Shown here one piece after another: positions 47,894 to 56,682 of a stretch of DNA of 64,000 nt. Each line of letters begins with the position of its first letter. Position 1 is the first letter of the stretch. The translations under genes and the position numbers were made by a program. The stretch lies in the NCBI RefSeq assembly GCF_009749405.1, contig NZ_WBIQ01000009.1, positions 1 to 64,000 on the forward strand, in the 5' to 3' direction. The notes under the pieces were generated by a model. It saw only the letters and a list, made by a program, of their open reading frames with translations, was not told the origin of the DNA and searched no databases. The DNA is from Agromyces lapidis (GTDB lineage: Bacteria; Actinomycetota; Actinomycetes; Actinomycetales; Microbacteriaceae).

Positions 47894-50251
47894 ATGCAAT
47901 CAATTCGCAAGACGTTGGCCACGGCCGGAGTCTGCGCCGTCGCCCTGGCCGGGGTGCTCGTGCCGCTGCCGGCCGCTGCGACCCCGCCCGCGGGTGCGCT
48001 GCCGACCGTGAGCCCGACTCCGCAGTCGATCGACCGCGCCGGCAGCGACCTCAACGTGCCCGGACGGGTCGAGATCGTCGTCGACGACGGCACCGATGCC
48101 GCAGCGCTGGCGGAGCTGCGCGAGACCCTGACCGCGCACGGCGTCGACCGCATCGACGAACGCGCCAGCCGATCGGGCCGGGCCCCGCTCACGATCGAGC
48201 TGGGTGCGGCCTCGCGCAGCGACATCCGCTCGGTGCTCGGCGAGACGGAGGTCCCGACGCACGCCGAGGGCTACGCGATCCGCGCCGACGCGTCGGACGG
48301 CCCGCTCGGCACTGTCGCGCTCGGCGGCGTCGACGCGGCCGGCCAGTACTACGCCGTCAAGACCCTCGAGCAGCTCTTCGTGCCCAACGACGACGGCGGG
48401 TATCGCATCGCCGGCGCCTCGGTGAGCGACTTCCCCTCGATGCCGCTGCGCGGAACCATCGAGGGCTTCTACGGCAACCCGTGGACCCACGAGGAACGCC
48501 TCGACCAGCTCGAGTTCTACGGAGACGTCAAGGCGAACACCTACATCTACGCGCCGAAGGACGACCCCTACCACCGCGACAAGTGGAAGGAGCCGTACCC
48601 CGCCGACAAGCTCGCCGAGCTCGGCGAACTCGTGCAGACCGCGACCGACAACCACGTGCGGTTCACCTTCGCCCTCTCCCCGGGCAACACCGTCTGCTAC
48701 TCGAGCGACGCCGACTACCAGGCGCTGACGGGCAAGCTGCAGCAGATGTACGACCTCGGGGTGCGGGCGTTCAACATCCCGCTCGACGACATCGACTACG
48801 GACGCTGGCACTGCGACGGCGACCGCACCGCGTTCGGCGCGCCGAGCGGGCGCACGGCCGGCATCGCCCAGGCGAGCTTCCTCGACCGGGTGCAGCGCGA
48901 GTTCGTCGAGACGCACGAGGGCGTGCAGCCGCTGCAGATGGTGCCGACCGAGTACTACAACACGAGCGACTCGGGCTACAAGACGGCGCTCCGCGGCATG
49001 GACGAGGACGTCGTCGTGATGTGGACCGGCGAGGGCGTCGTACCGCAGGAGGTCACCGTCGCGCAGGCGCAGAAGGCCGCGACCATGTTCGGCGGGCCGA
49101 CCTTCCTCTGGGACAACTACCCGGTGAACGACTACGGCCAGACTTCGGGCCGCCTGCTGCTCGCGCCCTACGACAAGCGCGAGGCCGGCCTCGGCGAGTA
49201 CCTCTCGGGCATCGTGTCGAACCCGATGAACCAGGCGGCCGCGAGCAAGATCGCGATCTTCGGCGTCGCCGACTTCACCTGGAACGACGAGGCGTACGAC
49301 GCAGGGCACAACTGGTCGCAGGCGCTCCGCTACGTCGCGAACGGGGATGCCGCGACGACCGCTTCGCTGCGCGTCTTCGCCGACCTCAACCACCTCGCAC
49401 CGAGCTTCGGGGCGCCGTGGCAGCCCCAGTCGCCCGGGCTGAACGCCCGGATCGCCGCATTCTGGGAGAGCTGGGAGGCCGGGGACAAGACCGGCGCGGT
49501 CGCCGAGCTGCGCGAGTACGCCGTCGCCATCGCCGACGCGCCCGACGCGATCCGCACCGGACCGACAGATGTGGCGTTCCTCGCCGACGCGAGCCCGTGG
49601 CTCGACGCGACGGCCCTCTGGGGCGCGTCGACCGTCGAACTGCTCGACGCCGTGCAGGCGAGGATCGACGGCGACGAGGCCTCCTCGACCGAGCTCGCGG
49701 CGTCGGCCAAGGCGACCGCCGCCGAGGCCGCAGCCGTCGTCGTCGACCCCGTCGACAACGCGTGGGGCAAGGCCAAGGTTCGTATCGCCGACGGCGTGCT
49801 CGACGTCTTCCACGGTCGCATCGCGTTCACGCTCGCGATGTGGGAGGCCGGCGACGTCGTCAACGTCGCCCCGAAGGGCACCGCGACGGCGTCGAGTGTC
49901 GAGGTGCCGCAGTTCGGCGCGCAGAACGTCAACGACGACAAGGCGACGACGCGCTGGGCCTCGGGCTACAGCGACGATTCGTGGGTGCAGGTGAAGCTCG
50001 CCGAGCCGACCGTCGTGCGCGGCGTCACGCTCAACTGGGAGTCGGCCTGCGCGAACGCGTACGAGCTGCAGACCTCGAACGACGGGGTGACGTGGACGAC
50101 GATCCGCACGGTCGACGACTCGAGCTGCGGGCTCGACCTCTTCACCATCGACGAGGCCGACCCGGTGCAGTACGTGCGCATGCAGGGCATCGACCGCAAG
50201 ACCACCTGGGGCTACTCGATCTGGGAGTTCGGCATCTATGCGGCGAGCTGA
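47894..50251 (+). CDS. Secreted GH84 beta-N-acetylglucosaminidase with C-terminal F5/8C (CBM32) domain
   Basis: A 785-residue exported glycosidase. The signal peptide occupies about 1-32 (AGVCAVALAGVLVPLPAAA). A GH20b-like domain precedes the GH84 barrel: GTIEGFYGNPWTHEERLD and YIYAPKDDPYHR are family hallmarks, and the catalytic pair is Asp298-Asp299 in NIPLDDIDYG. A helical part follows, and the last 130 residues form a discoidin/F5-8C domain ending in WGYSIWEFGIY. It removes terminal GlcNAc from glycans, for example chitin fragments, peptidoglycan or hyaluronan. The second ATG (47894) is preferred since GGAGG lies 5 bases before it. Confidence 0.92.
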   Translation: MQSIRKTLATAGVCAVALAGVLVPLPAAATPPAGALPTVSPTPQSIDRAGSDLNVPGRVEIVVDDGTDAAALAELRETLTAHGVDRIDERASRSGRAPLTIELGAASRSDIRSVLGETEVPTHAEGYAIRADASDGPLGTVALGGVDAAGQYYAVKTLEQLFVPNDDGGYRIAGASVSDFPSMPLRGTIEGFYGNPWTHEERLDQLEFYGDVKANTYIYAPKDDPYHRDKWKEPYPADKLAELGELVQTATDNHVRFTFALSPGNTVCYSSDADYQALTGKLQQMYDLGVRAFNIPLDDIDYGRWHCDGDRTAFGAPSGRTAGIAQASFLDRVQREFVETHEGVQPLQMVPTEYYNTSDSGYKTALRGMDEDVVVMWTGEGVVPQEVTVAQAQKAATMFGGPTFLWDNYPVNDYGQTSGRLLLAPYDKREAGLGEYLSGIVSNPMNQAAASKIAIFGVADFTWNDEAYDAGHNWSQALRYVANGDAATTASLRVFADLNHLAPSFGAPWQPQSPGLNARIAAFWESWEAGDKTGAVAELREYAVAIADAPDAIRTGPTDVAFLADASPWLDATALWGASTVELLDAVQARIDGDEASSTELAASAKATAAEAAAVVVDPVDNAWGKAKVRIADGVLDVFHGRIAFTLAMWEAGDVVNVAPKGTATASSVEVPQFGAQNVNDDKATTRWASGYSDDSWVQVKLAEPTVVRGVTLNWESACANAYELQTSNDGVTWTTIRTVDDSSCGLDLFTIDEADPVQYVRMQGIDRKTTWGYSIWEFGIYAAS

Positions 50252-50287
50252 GGCTCGTCGCCCGATGAACGGCTGACCGGCTGACCC

Positions 50288-50322
50288 GGTGCCCTCCCGC
50301 TCGCTGCGAGCGGGAGGGCACC
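50288..50322. terminator. Strong bidirectional terminator
   Basis: A perfect 16-bp stem (GGTGCCCTCCCGCTCG / CGAGCGGGAGGGCACC) with loop CTG between the convergent GH84 and LysE genes. Confidence 0.9.
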
Positions 50323-50330
50323 GCGCCGTC

Positions 50331-50981
50331 TCAGACCCACCCCGCCAGGTGCGGAACCTGCTCGACCACGAGCACGGCGGCGAGCACGATCATGGCGGCG
50401 CCCGACACCCGTGAGACGATGCGCATCGCCGCGGGACGGAGCCGCAGCACCGCCCGCGCACCGAGTGCGACGACCGTGTAGACGACGGCGCAGCAGGCCA
50501 CGAAGATGAGCCCGAGCACCGCGAGCTGCACCGGAATGGGCCACGACCCCGAGGCATCCGTGAACTGGGGCAGCAGCACCACGAGCACGAGCAGGCCCTT
50601 CGGGTTGAGGCCGCTGACCCCCGCACCCTGCGCGAGACGGCGCCACGGGTGCTCGCCGCCGACCGGCGCGTCCACCGCGCCGGTGCCGGCGCCAGCGACG
50701 ACCGGCGGATCGCGCAGCACGCGCACGCCGAGGTAGCCGAGGTAGGCGGCGGCGGCGAACGTCAGGGCGACGATCACCCAGGGCACCGCGGCGACCGCGG
50801 CGCCCACGCCGACCGCGACGGCGGCCACCGTCACGAGGTAGCCGAGCAGCACCCCGCCGAGCGAGGGCAGGATGCTCCGCCCGCTCGTGCCGGCCGCGAT
50901 GAGATACGCCCAGTCCGGCCCCGGCAGGATCACCATGAGCGTCATCATGACCGAGCACGCGAGCAGCAGTTGCAGGTCCAC
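50331..50981 (-). CDS. LysE/RhtB-family amino acid exporter
   Basis: A 216-residue membrane protein with six helices. MMTLMVILPGPDWAYLIAAG carries the LysE hallmark P-G-P-D/N in the first helix region, and GVSGLNPKGLLVLVVLLPQF the second conserved N-P-K motif. It should export an amino acid or a derivative by proton exchange. It is divergent from an Lrp/AsnC gene, the usual regulator of such exporters, with about 100 bases between. Confidence 0.9.
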   Translation of the reverse strand: MDLQLLLACSVMMTLMVILPGPDWAYLIAAGTSGRSILPSLGGVLLGYLVTVAAVAVGVGAAVAAVPWVIVALTFAAAAYLGYLGVRVLRDPPVVAGAGTGAVDAPVGGEHPWRRLAQGAGVSGLNPKGLLVLVVLLPQFTDASGSWPIPVQLAVLGLIFVACCAVVYTVVALGARAVLRLRPAAMRIVSRVSGAAMIVLAAVLVVEQVPHLAGWV

Positions 50982-51082
50982 GGCACCCCCTTCGGTCGAA
51001 CAGCTCGACGGTACGTGAATCGTCGAGGCAGCCGCTGCCGAGTTCTACCTCTCAACGGGGGTGTTGTGGAATAATCTGCCCA

Positions 51083-51535
51083 ATGGACGCCATAGATCGG
51101 AGAATCCTTGCCGAACTGCAGCGCGACGGCCGGCTGAGCCTCACCGAGCTCGCCGAGCGGGTGCAGCTCAGCATGTCGCCGACGCACCGGCGGCTGCGCG
51201 CCCTCGAGGAGTCGGGCGCGATCACCGGCTACCGGGCGAACATCGACGCCGAGCAGGTCGGGCTCGGCTTCGGCGCGCTCGTCTTCGTGACGATGGAGCA
51301 GGCGAATCGCGCCACCGTGCCGGCGTTCGACGCGGCGGTCGCCGAGATCCCCGAGGTGATCCAGGCGCTCCGCCTGTTCGGCGACCCCGACTACCTGCTG
51401 CGCGTCGCGGTCCGCGACCTCCAGGCGTACCAGCGACTGTGGGACGAGCAGCTCTCCGCATTGCCCGGAGTGCGACGCGTCGAGTCGACGCTCGTCATGA
51501 AGACGATCGTCGACGACCGACCGCTGCCGATCTGA
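51083..51535 (+). CDS. Lrp/AsnC-family transcriptional regulator
   Basis: A 150-residue Lrp-type regulator: HTH in MDAIDRRILAELQRDGRLSL and LAERVQLSMSPTHRRLRALE, then a RAM (ACT-like) effector domain with FVTMEQANRATVPAF and the GDPDYLLRVAVRDL hallmark. It forms amino-acid-binding oligomers. It is divergent from the LysE exporter and most likely activates it. AATAAT lies 10 bases before the ATG, so the mRNA leader is very short. Confidence 0.92.
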   Translation: MDAIDRRILAELQRDGRLSLTELAERVQLSMSPTHRRLRALEESGAITGYRANIDAEQVGLGFGALVFVTMEQANRATVPAFDAAVAEIPEVIQALRLFGDPDYLLRVAVRDLQAYQRLWDEQLSALPGVRRVESTLVMKTIVDDRPLPI

Positions 51536-51551
51536 ACGCCCGTTCTGCCGG

Positions 51552-52088
51552 TCAGTCGAGCGGTGCGTACTTCGCGGCGATGATGCCCGAGTCGTACACC
51601 TCCGTGCTGAGCAGCCGCAGCCCGACCGGGTGCGGCGATCGCAGCCGGTCCTCGGCGTTGCCGACGATGAACGGGTGGATGCCGACGTGCACCTCGTCGA
51701 CGAGCCCGGCGTCGACGAGGGCGGCCGCCACTCCCCCGTAGCCGTGCGAGACGATCGAGGAGTACCGGCCGCGGAGGCCCCGCACGGCCTTGGCGAGGTC
51801 GCCCTCGATGAGGGTGCAGTTCCAGTCGAGCGGGCCGGTCAGCGTGGTCGAGGCGACGAACTTCGGCAGCGCGTTGTAGTGCGCGGCGAAGCCGCGGTCG
51901 TCGGTCTGCGCCGGCCAGTACTCGCGGAAGAACTCGTAGCTGCGTCGCCCGAGCAGCACGGCGTCGGCGCCGAACACGAGTTCGTCGCTCGCTCGCTGCA
52001 GCCCCGGATCGTTCTCGTCGAACCAGTGCTCCATCTGGTCGAAGGCCCCGTCGAGCGTCATTTCGAAAGAGATCGTCACTTTGCCCAT
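51552..52088 (-). CDS. RibD C-terminal/dihydrofolate-reductase-like protein
   Basis: A 178-residue single-domain protein of the RibD_C/DHFR superfamily: MTLDGAFDQMEHWFDENDPG at the start, AVLLGRRSYEFFREYWP (the G-R-x-T/S-Y-E motif), then VSHGYGGVAAALVDAGLVDE and VHVGIHPFIVGN. It probably binds NADPH and reduces an unknown small substrate; it is not folate-specific as far as sequence shows. It converges on the Lrp gene, 17 bases away. Confidence 0.87.
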   Translation of the reverse strand: MGKVTISFEMTLDGAFDQMEHWFDENDPGLQRASDELVFGADAVLLGRRSYEFFREYWPAQTDDRGFAAHYNALPKFVASTTLTGPLDWNCTLIEGDLAKAVRGLRGRYSSIVSHGYGGVAAALVDAGLVDEVHVGIHPFIVGNAEDRLRSPHPVGLRLLSTEVYDSGIIAAKYAPLD

Positions 52089-52177
52089 GCGTTCCAGCCT
52101 GCCCCGGCGTCAGGGTGATGTCACGGACGATCGGCCGAACTCCTCGCGCTGCCCGAAGAGTCCGTTCGGCGATCCCG

Positions 52178-53770
52178 CTACAGCGCCCCGGTCGCGGGCT
52201 TCTCGACGACCCTGCCGTCGCCCTCGAACACGAGCAGCCGGTCGGCGAGCTTGTCGACGAAGAAGCGGTCGTGCGACACGACGACGACCGCACCCGGGAA
52301 GTGCGTGAGGGCCCGCTCCATCACCTGCGTCGAGGTGATGTCGAGGTGGTTCGTGGGCTCGTCGAGCACGATCACCGCGGCGCCCGAGAGCAGGCACTGG
52401 GCGATCGCGACGCGGGCCCGCTGGCCGCCCGAGAGCGTGCCGATCTTCTGCTTCAGGTCGGCCTCCGAGAACTGCAGCATCGCGAGGAAGCGGCCGACGC
52501 TCTTCTTCGTCGCCGTGAACGCGAGCGAGTCGGGGTAGGCGTTCACCGCGTGACCGACGGTGTCGGTCAGGTCGAGCTCCGCGTACACACGGTTGTACGA
52601 CACGAAGCGGGCGCCCTTCGCCCAGCGCACGCTGCCCGCATCGGGCGTCGTCTCCTCGGTCAGCACGTCGAGCAGCGTCGACTTGCCCGAGCCGTTCGAG
52701 CCGATCACGGCGACGCGGTCGCCGCGCTGCAGGTCGAACGAGACGCCATCGAAGAGCGGCGCGCCGCCGAAGCCCTTGCTGAGCCCGGTGACGGTGAGCA
52801 GGTCGTTCGAGACCTTCAGCCCGTCGTAGATCGAGGTGATGATCTGGTCGATGGGGCGCGGGGCCTGACGCTTCTTGATGTCGGCGAGCCGTCGGGCGAC
52901 GGCGTTCGAGGGATTGCGGGCCGCCTCGCGGCGCGCGGTCGAGGCCGCCTGCTCGTAGGCGAGCAGTTCCTCCTCGTGGGCGAACTGCTTCTCGAGCATC
53001 TTCAGGCGCGACTGCTTCGCGTGCACGTACGCCGAATAGTCGCCCTCGTACTCCTGCAGGCGGTAGTTCTCGAGCTCGATGATGCGATCGACGACCCCGT
53101 CGAGGAACTGCCGGTCGTGCGAGACCACCAGCACGGCGCCCGCGAAACCCTGCAGCCAGTTCTCGATCCACTTCACTCCGTCGAGGTCGAGGAAGTTGGT
53201 GGGCTCGTCGAGCAGCAGCACGTCGGGCGCCTGCACGAGGATCTGCGCGAGCGCGGCCCGGTTGCGCCAACCGCCCGAGAGCCGGTCGACGGGCAGTCGC
53301 CGTCGCTCGGCGTCGAAGCCGAGCCGGGTGAGCACGGTGTCGATCGTCGTCTCGTAGGTCCATCCGCCGATGTGGTCCATGCGTTCGAACAGCTCGCCCT
53401 GCTCGGTGAGCAGGCGCGTCATCTCGTCGTCGCCCATCGGCTCGGCGAGCGCGAGCCCGATCTCGTCGAGGCGCGCCTGCGTCTCGTGCACGTCGGCGAA
53501 GTGCGCGCTCAGCGTCTGCTGGATGCTCTGCTCCCCGTCGAGCTCGGAGAACTGCGAGAAGTACCCGATCGTCGTGCCGAGCGTGACGTCGCGGGTGCCG
53601 CCGGTCGGCTCGCGCCGGCCGAGCACGACCTCGAGCAGGCTCGTCTTGCCCGTGCCGTTCTTGCCGATGAGGCCGACGCGGTCGCCCTGCTTGAGCTTCA
53701 GGAACGCCTCTTTCAGCACCGGTCGCCCGTCGAACTCGATGCTCACGTCGTTCAGGCGGATCAGGCTCAC
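52178..53770 (-). CDS. ABC-F family ATPase (ribosome-associated type)
   Basis: A 530-residue protein with two ABC domains and no membrane part. Walker A: GKNGTGKTSL and GSNGSGKSTL; signatures: LSGGWRNRAALAQ and LSGGQRARVAIAQ; Walker B: DVLLLDEPTNFLD and VIVLDEPTNHLD. The linker between them (about 230-310) is rich in Lys/Arg/Glu and is the ribosome-reaching PtIM of ABC-F proteins. It acts on stalled or antibiotic-bound ribosomes, or on initiation. It starts with GTG at 53770; the leader has a TCGCGC-GAA-GCGCGA hairpin (53804-53818) that could be an attenuator. Confidence 0.92.
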   Translation of the reverse strand: MSLIRLNDVSIEFDGRPVLKEAFLKLKQGDRVGLIGKNGTGKTSLLEVVLGRREPTGGTRDVTLGTTIGYFSQFSELDGEQSIQQTLSAHFADVHETQARLDEIGLALAEPMGDDEMTRLLTEQGELFERMDHIGGWTYETTIDTVLTRLGFDAERRRLPVDRLSGGWRNRAALAQILVQAPDVLLLDEPTNFLDLDGVKWIENWLQGFAGAVLVVSHDRQFLDGVVDRIIELENYRLQEYEGDYSAYVHAKQSRLKMLEKQFAHEEELLAYEQAASTARREAARNPSNAVARRLADIKKRQAPRPIDQIITSIYDGLKVSNDLLTVTGLSKGFGGAPLFDGVSFDLQRGDRVAVIGSNGSGKSTLLDVLTEETTPDAGSVRWAKGARFVSYNRVYAELDLTDTVGHAVNAYPDSLAFTATKKSVGRFLAMLQFSEADLKQKIGTLSGGQRARVAIAQCLLSGAAVIVLDEPTNHLDITSTQVMERALTHFPGAVVVVSHDRFFVDKLADRLLVFEGDGRVVEKPATGAL

Positions 53771-53943
53771 GAGGGTCCTCGGTTTCGGGGTGCGGTGCGG
53801 GTTTCGCGCGAAGCGCGAGAGACGGCGAGACGGATGCCTCGAGCCGGCGTCGAGTCTACCGAGCGGGCCTGCACTCCCGGCCGGACGTCTCACGCGGCCT
53901 CTCCGCGCGCTCCGCCGACCGGCCGGGTTGGCTAACGTGAGCA

Positions 53944-55947
53944 GTGACGGTCGCCGGGCCGCAGACGGGGGTCGGGATGGACGTCGCCGAGGTGCTGCTC
54001 AACGTGGGGCTCATGATCGCGCTCACGCTGGTCTTCCTGGCCGTGCTCACAGCGTTCGTGCGACGTGTGCTCGGGGTGCGCGTGGGGATCGTGCGCATCG
54101 TGATCGCGGGCTTCGTCGGCCTCGCCGCCGAGGTCGGGTTCGAGTCGCAGGTCGTCTGGGGCAAGCAGGAGTACAGCGCCGCGCTCCTGCCCGTTCAACT
54201 CGGCATCGTCATGTTCGCGTCGGTCGCGTTCCTCGTGCTCGCCGAGATCATCGTGCCGCCCGGCACGATCCAGCGGCCCGACCAGTGGCTGCCGTCGCTG
54301 CGGCGGAGCGCGGCGCGGACGCGGCGCTACAGCGAGATCTCGCGCATCGCGGTGCGCCACGGGCTCGTGCCCTTCCGGCCGAACACCGAGCCGACGGTCG
54401 CCGGCCGCGCCGAGCGCACCCGTCAGGCCGTCGCCCTGCGGGCCGCGCTCGAAGACGCCGGCGGTGCGTTCGTGAAGCTGGGTCAGGTGCTCTCGACCCG
54501 CAGCGACGTGCTGCCGCCCGAGTTCGTCGCCGAGCTCAGCCGGCTTCAGCAGCGAGTGCCGCCGGCCGAGTGGGGCGAGGTCCGCGCAGCGCTCGAGGCC
54601 GAGCTGGCCAGGCCGATCGGCGAGGTCTTCGCCGACTTCGACGACGTGCCGCTCGCCGCGGCATCCATCGGGCAGGTGCACCGCGCGACGCTCGCCTCGG
54701 GCGAGCCGGTCGCCGTGAAGGTGCAGCGGCCCGGCATCGTGCCGCTCGTCGACCGCGACCTCGACATCGTGCTGCGCGTCGCCGACCAGCTCGACAAGTC
54801 GACCGAGTGGGGGCGGTCGCTCGGCGTGCGCGGGCTCGCCGAAGCCTTCGCCGCGAACCTCCGCGAGGAGCTCGACTACCGCATCGAGGCGGCGAACATG
54901 GCGGCGATGCGCGCGACGCTGTCCGGGCATCCGGCGCCCGAGCGCGTCACCGTGCCCAGACACCATGCCGAGCTCAGCGGTGAGCGCGTGCTCGTCATGG
55001 ACCTCGTCGAGGGCCGTACGCTGAGCGACCCGGGCACGCTGCAGGGCCGCTCCGACGACGAACGCGCCGAGCTGGCCGATCGCCTCTTCTCCTCGGCGAT
55101 GTCGCAGATCATCGACGACGGCGTCTTCCACGCCGACCTGCACCCCGGAAACATCGTGGTCGCCGAGTCGGGTGAGATCGTGCTGCTCGACTTCGGGTCG
55201 ATCGGACGTCTCGACTCCGAGCTCCGCCGCCAGATCGGCGAGGTGCTCCTCGCGTTCTACCGGGGCGACTCCCGCAGCTTCGGCGACGCGCTGCTCGGGC
55301 TCATCGAACTGCCCGACGACATCGACGAGGTCGCGCTCCGGCGGCAGATCGGGGCGTTCATGTCGCGCCGGCTCGGCCCCGGGGGCACGGTCGACGCGAC
55401 CGTGGTGACCGAGATGGTGCGCCTCCTCGCCGAGAACCGCATCGCGGTGCCCGGCGACCTCGCCGCGGCCTTCCGCGCCGTCGGCACCCTCGAGGGGACG
55501 CTCCGGCTCATGAGCCCCCGGTTCAACCTCCTCACGGAGGCGGAGGGCTTCGCCAAGACCCGGGTTGCCGAGGCTGCTCGCCCGTCGGCGCTGTTCTCGA
55601 CCGCCATCGACGAGATCGGCGGCCTGCTCCCGATCCTCCGCCGGATGCCGCGTCGCGCCGACCGCATCAGCGCGGCGCTCGCCGACGGACGTCTCTCGTT
55701 CAACGTGCGCCTGTTCGCCGACCGTCGCGACCGGTCGCTCGTGCGCGAACTCGTGAACCTCGTCGCGGTCGCATTCCTCGCGGGGGTGTTCGGCATCATG
55801 GCAGCGATGCTGCTCATCAGCGAGGGCGGGCCGCAGGTCGCGACCGACTTCTCGCTGTACCAGCTCTTCGGCTACCTCCTCGTGATCGTCTCGGGGCTGT
55901 TGACGCTCAAGGTGCTGTTCGACGTCTTCCGGCGGCGCTCGCCCTGA
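53944..55947 (+). CDS. ABC1/AarF/UbiB-family atypical kinase, membrane-bound
   Basis: A 667-residue protein. Three TM helices lie at the N-terminus and two at the C-terminus, around a UbiB/ADCK core. Hallmarks: GGAFVKLGQVLSTR (K-x-G-Q loop), AAASIGQVHRA (A-rich loop), VAVKVQRPG (ATP lysine), FHADLHPGNI and LLDFGSIG. The family supports isoprenoid-quinone or lipid metabolism and works as an ATPase. It starts with GTG 53944, where TAACGT lies 10 bases upstream; a later ATG at 53977 is possible. It is divergent from the ABC-F gene. Confidence 0.9.
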   Translation: MTVAGPQTGVGMDVAEVLLNVGLMIALTLVFLAVLTAFVRRVLGVRVGIVRIVIAGFVGLAAEVGFESQVVWGKQEYSAALLPVQLGIVMFASVAFLVLAEIIVPPGTIQRPDQWLPSLRRSAARTRRYSEISRIAVRHGLVPFRPNTEPTVAGRAERTRQAVALRAALEDAGGAFVKLGQVLSTRSDVLPPEFVAELSRLQQRVPPAEWGEVRAALEAELARPIGEVFADFDDVPLAAASIGQVHRATLASGEPVAVKVQRPGIVPLVDRDLDIVLRVADQLDKSTEWGRSLGVRGLAEAFAANLREELDYRIEAANMAAMRATLSGHPAPERVTVPRHHAELSGERVLVMDLVEGRTLSDPGTLQGRSDDERAELADRLFSSAMSQIIDDGVFHADLHPGNIVVAESGEIVLLDFGSIGRLDSELRRQIGEVLLAFYRGDSRSFGDALLGLIELPDDIDEVALRRQIGAFMSRRLGPGGTVDATVVTEMVRLLAENRIAVPGDLAAAFRAVGTLEGTLRLMSPRFNLLTEAEGFAKTRVAEAARPSALFSTAIDEIGGLLPILRRMPRRADRISAALADGRLSFNVRLFADRRDRSLVRELVNLVAVAFLAGVFGIMAAMLLISEGGPQVATDFSLYQLFGYLLVIVSGLLTLKVLFDVFRRRSP

Positions 55948-55991
55948 TCGGCTCCCGCCTCGAACCCCACCGGGATGCGAGGATCGAACGC

Positions 55992-56030
55992 ATGCCGACT
56001 CCGATGCCGACTCCGATGCCGACCCCGATC
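55992..56030 (+). repeat. 12-bp tandem units with in-frame ATGs at the CAT start
   Basis: ATGCCGACTCCG twice, then ATGCCGACCCCG, then a degenerate ATCCCGATC part. Each full unit brings its own ATG, so unit loss or gain would not stop translation. Confidence 0.85.
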
Positions 56031-56672
56031 CCGATCGACCTCGACACCTGGCCCCGTCGCGAGTCCTTCGACCACTACCGCCACCGGGTGCCGTGCACCT
56101 ACGCGATGACGGTCGAGCTCGAGGTGACCGCCTTCGTCGCCGCGCTGCGCACCTCGACCCGCAAGACCTACCCGGCGCAGATCTGGGCGATCGCGAACGT
56201 CGTCAACCGGCACCCCGAGTTCCGCATGACCCTCACCGACGACGGCGCACCGGCGACCTGGCCGGTCGTGCACCCCGCGTTCACCGTGTTCAATCCCGAA
56301 CGCGAGACGTTCGCGGCGGTGTCGGCGCCGTACGACGCCGACTTCGCGCGCTTCCACGAGACGGCGGTCGAGGTGCTCGCCGACGCGGCGGCGGCCACCG
56401 AGATGTTCCCGCAGGGCGGCCTGCCCGCGAACGGCTTCGACGTGTCGAGCATCCCGTGGGCGAGCTTCACCGGCTTCACCCTGCAGATCGACGGCGGCAC
56501 GAACCACTTCGCGCCGATCTTCGCGCTCGGTCGCTACGTCGAGCGCGACGGGCGCACCTTCCTCCCGTTCGCGGTGCAGATCCACCACGCCTCGGCCGAC
56601 GGGTTCCACACCGCCCGCCTCATCGGCGAGCTCGAGCAGCTCTTCGCCGACCCCTCGTGGGTCGACGCCTGA
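55992..56672 (+). CDS. Type A chloramphenicol acetyltransferase-like protein
   Basis: A 226-residue CAT-fold enzyme with clear CatA landmarks: FDHYRHRVPCTYAMT near the start, PYDADF, FPQG, the SSIPWASF region with the oxyanion serine, and the catalytic QIHHASADGFH with His in H-H-A. It should acetylate chloramphenicol or a related hydroxyl substrate. The first 15 residues are MPTPMPTPMPTPIPI from 12-bp tandem repeats, so three in-frame ATGs (55992, 56004, 56016) compete as starts. No mobile element is near; it looks resident. Confidence 0.88.
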   Translation: MPTPMPTPMPTPIPIDLDTWPRRESFDHYRHRVPCTYAMTVELEVTAFVAALRTSTRKTYPAQIWAIANVVNRHPEFRMTLTDDGAPATWPVVHPAFTVFNPERETFAAVSAPYDADFARFHETAVEVLADAAAATEMFPQGGLPANGFDVSSIPWASFTGFTLQIDGGTNHFAPIFALGRYVERDGRTFLPFAVQIHHASADGFHTARLIGELEQLFADPSWVDA

Positions 56673-56682
56673 GGCCTCCGGT

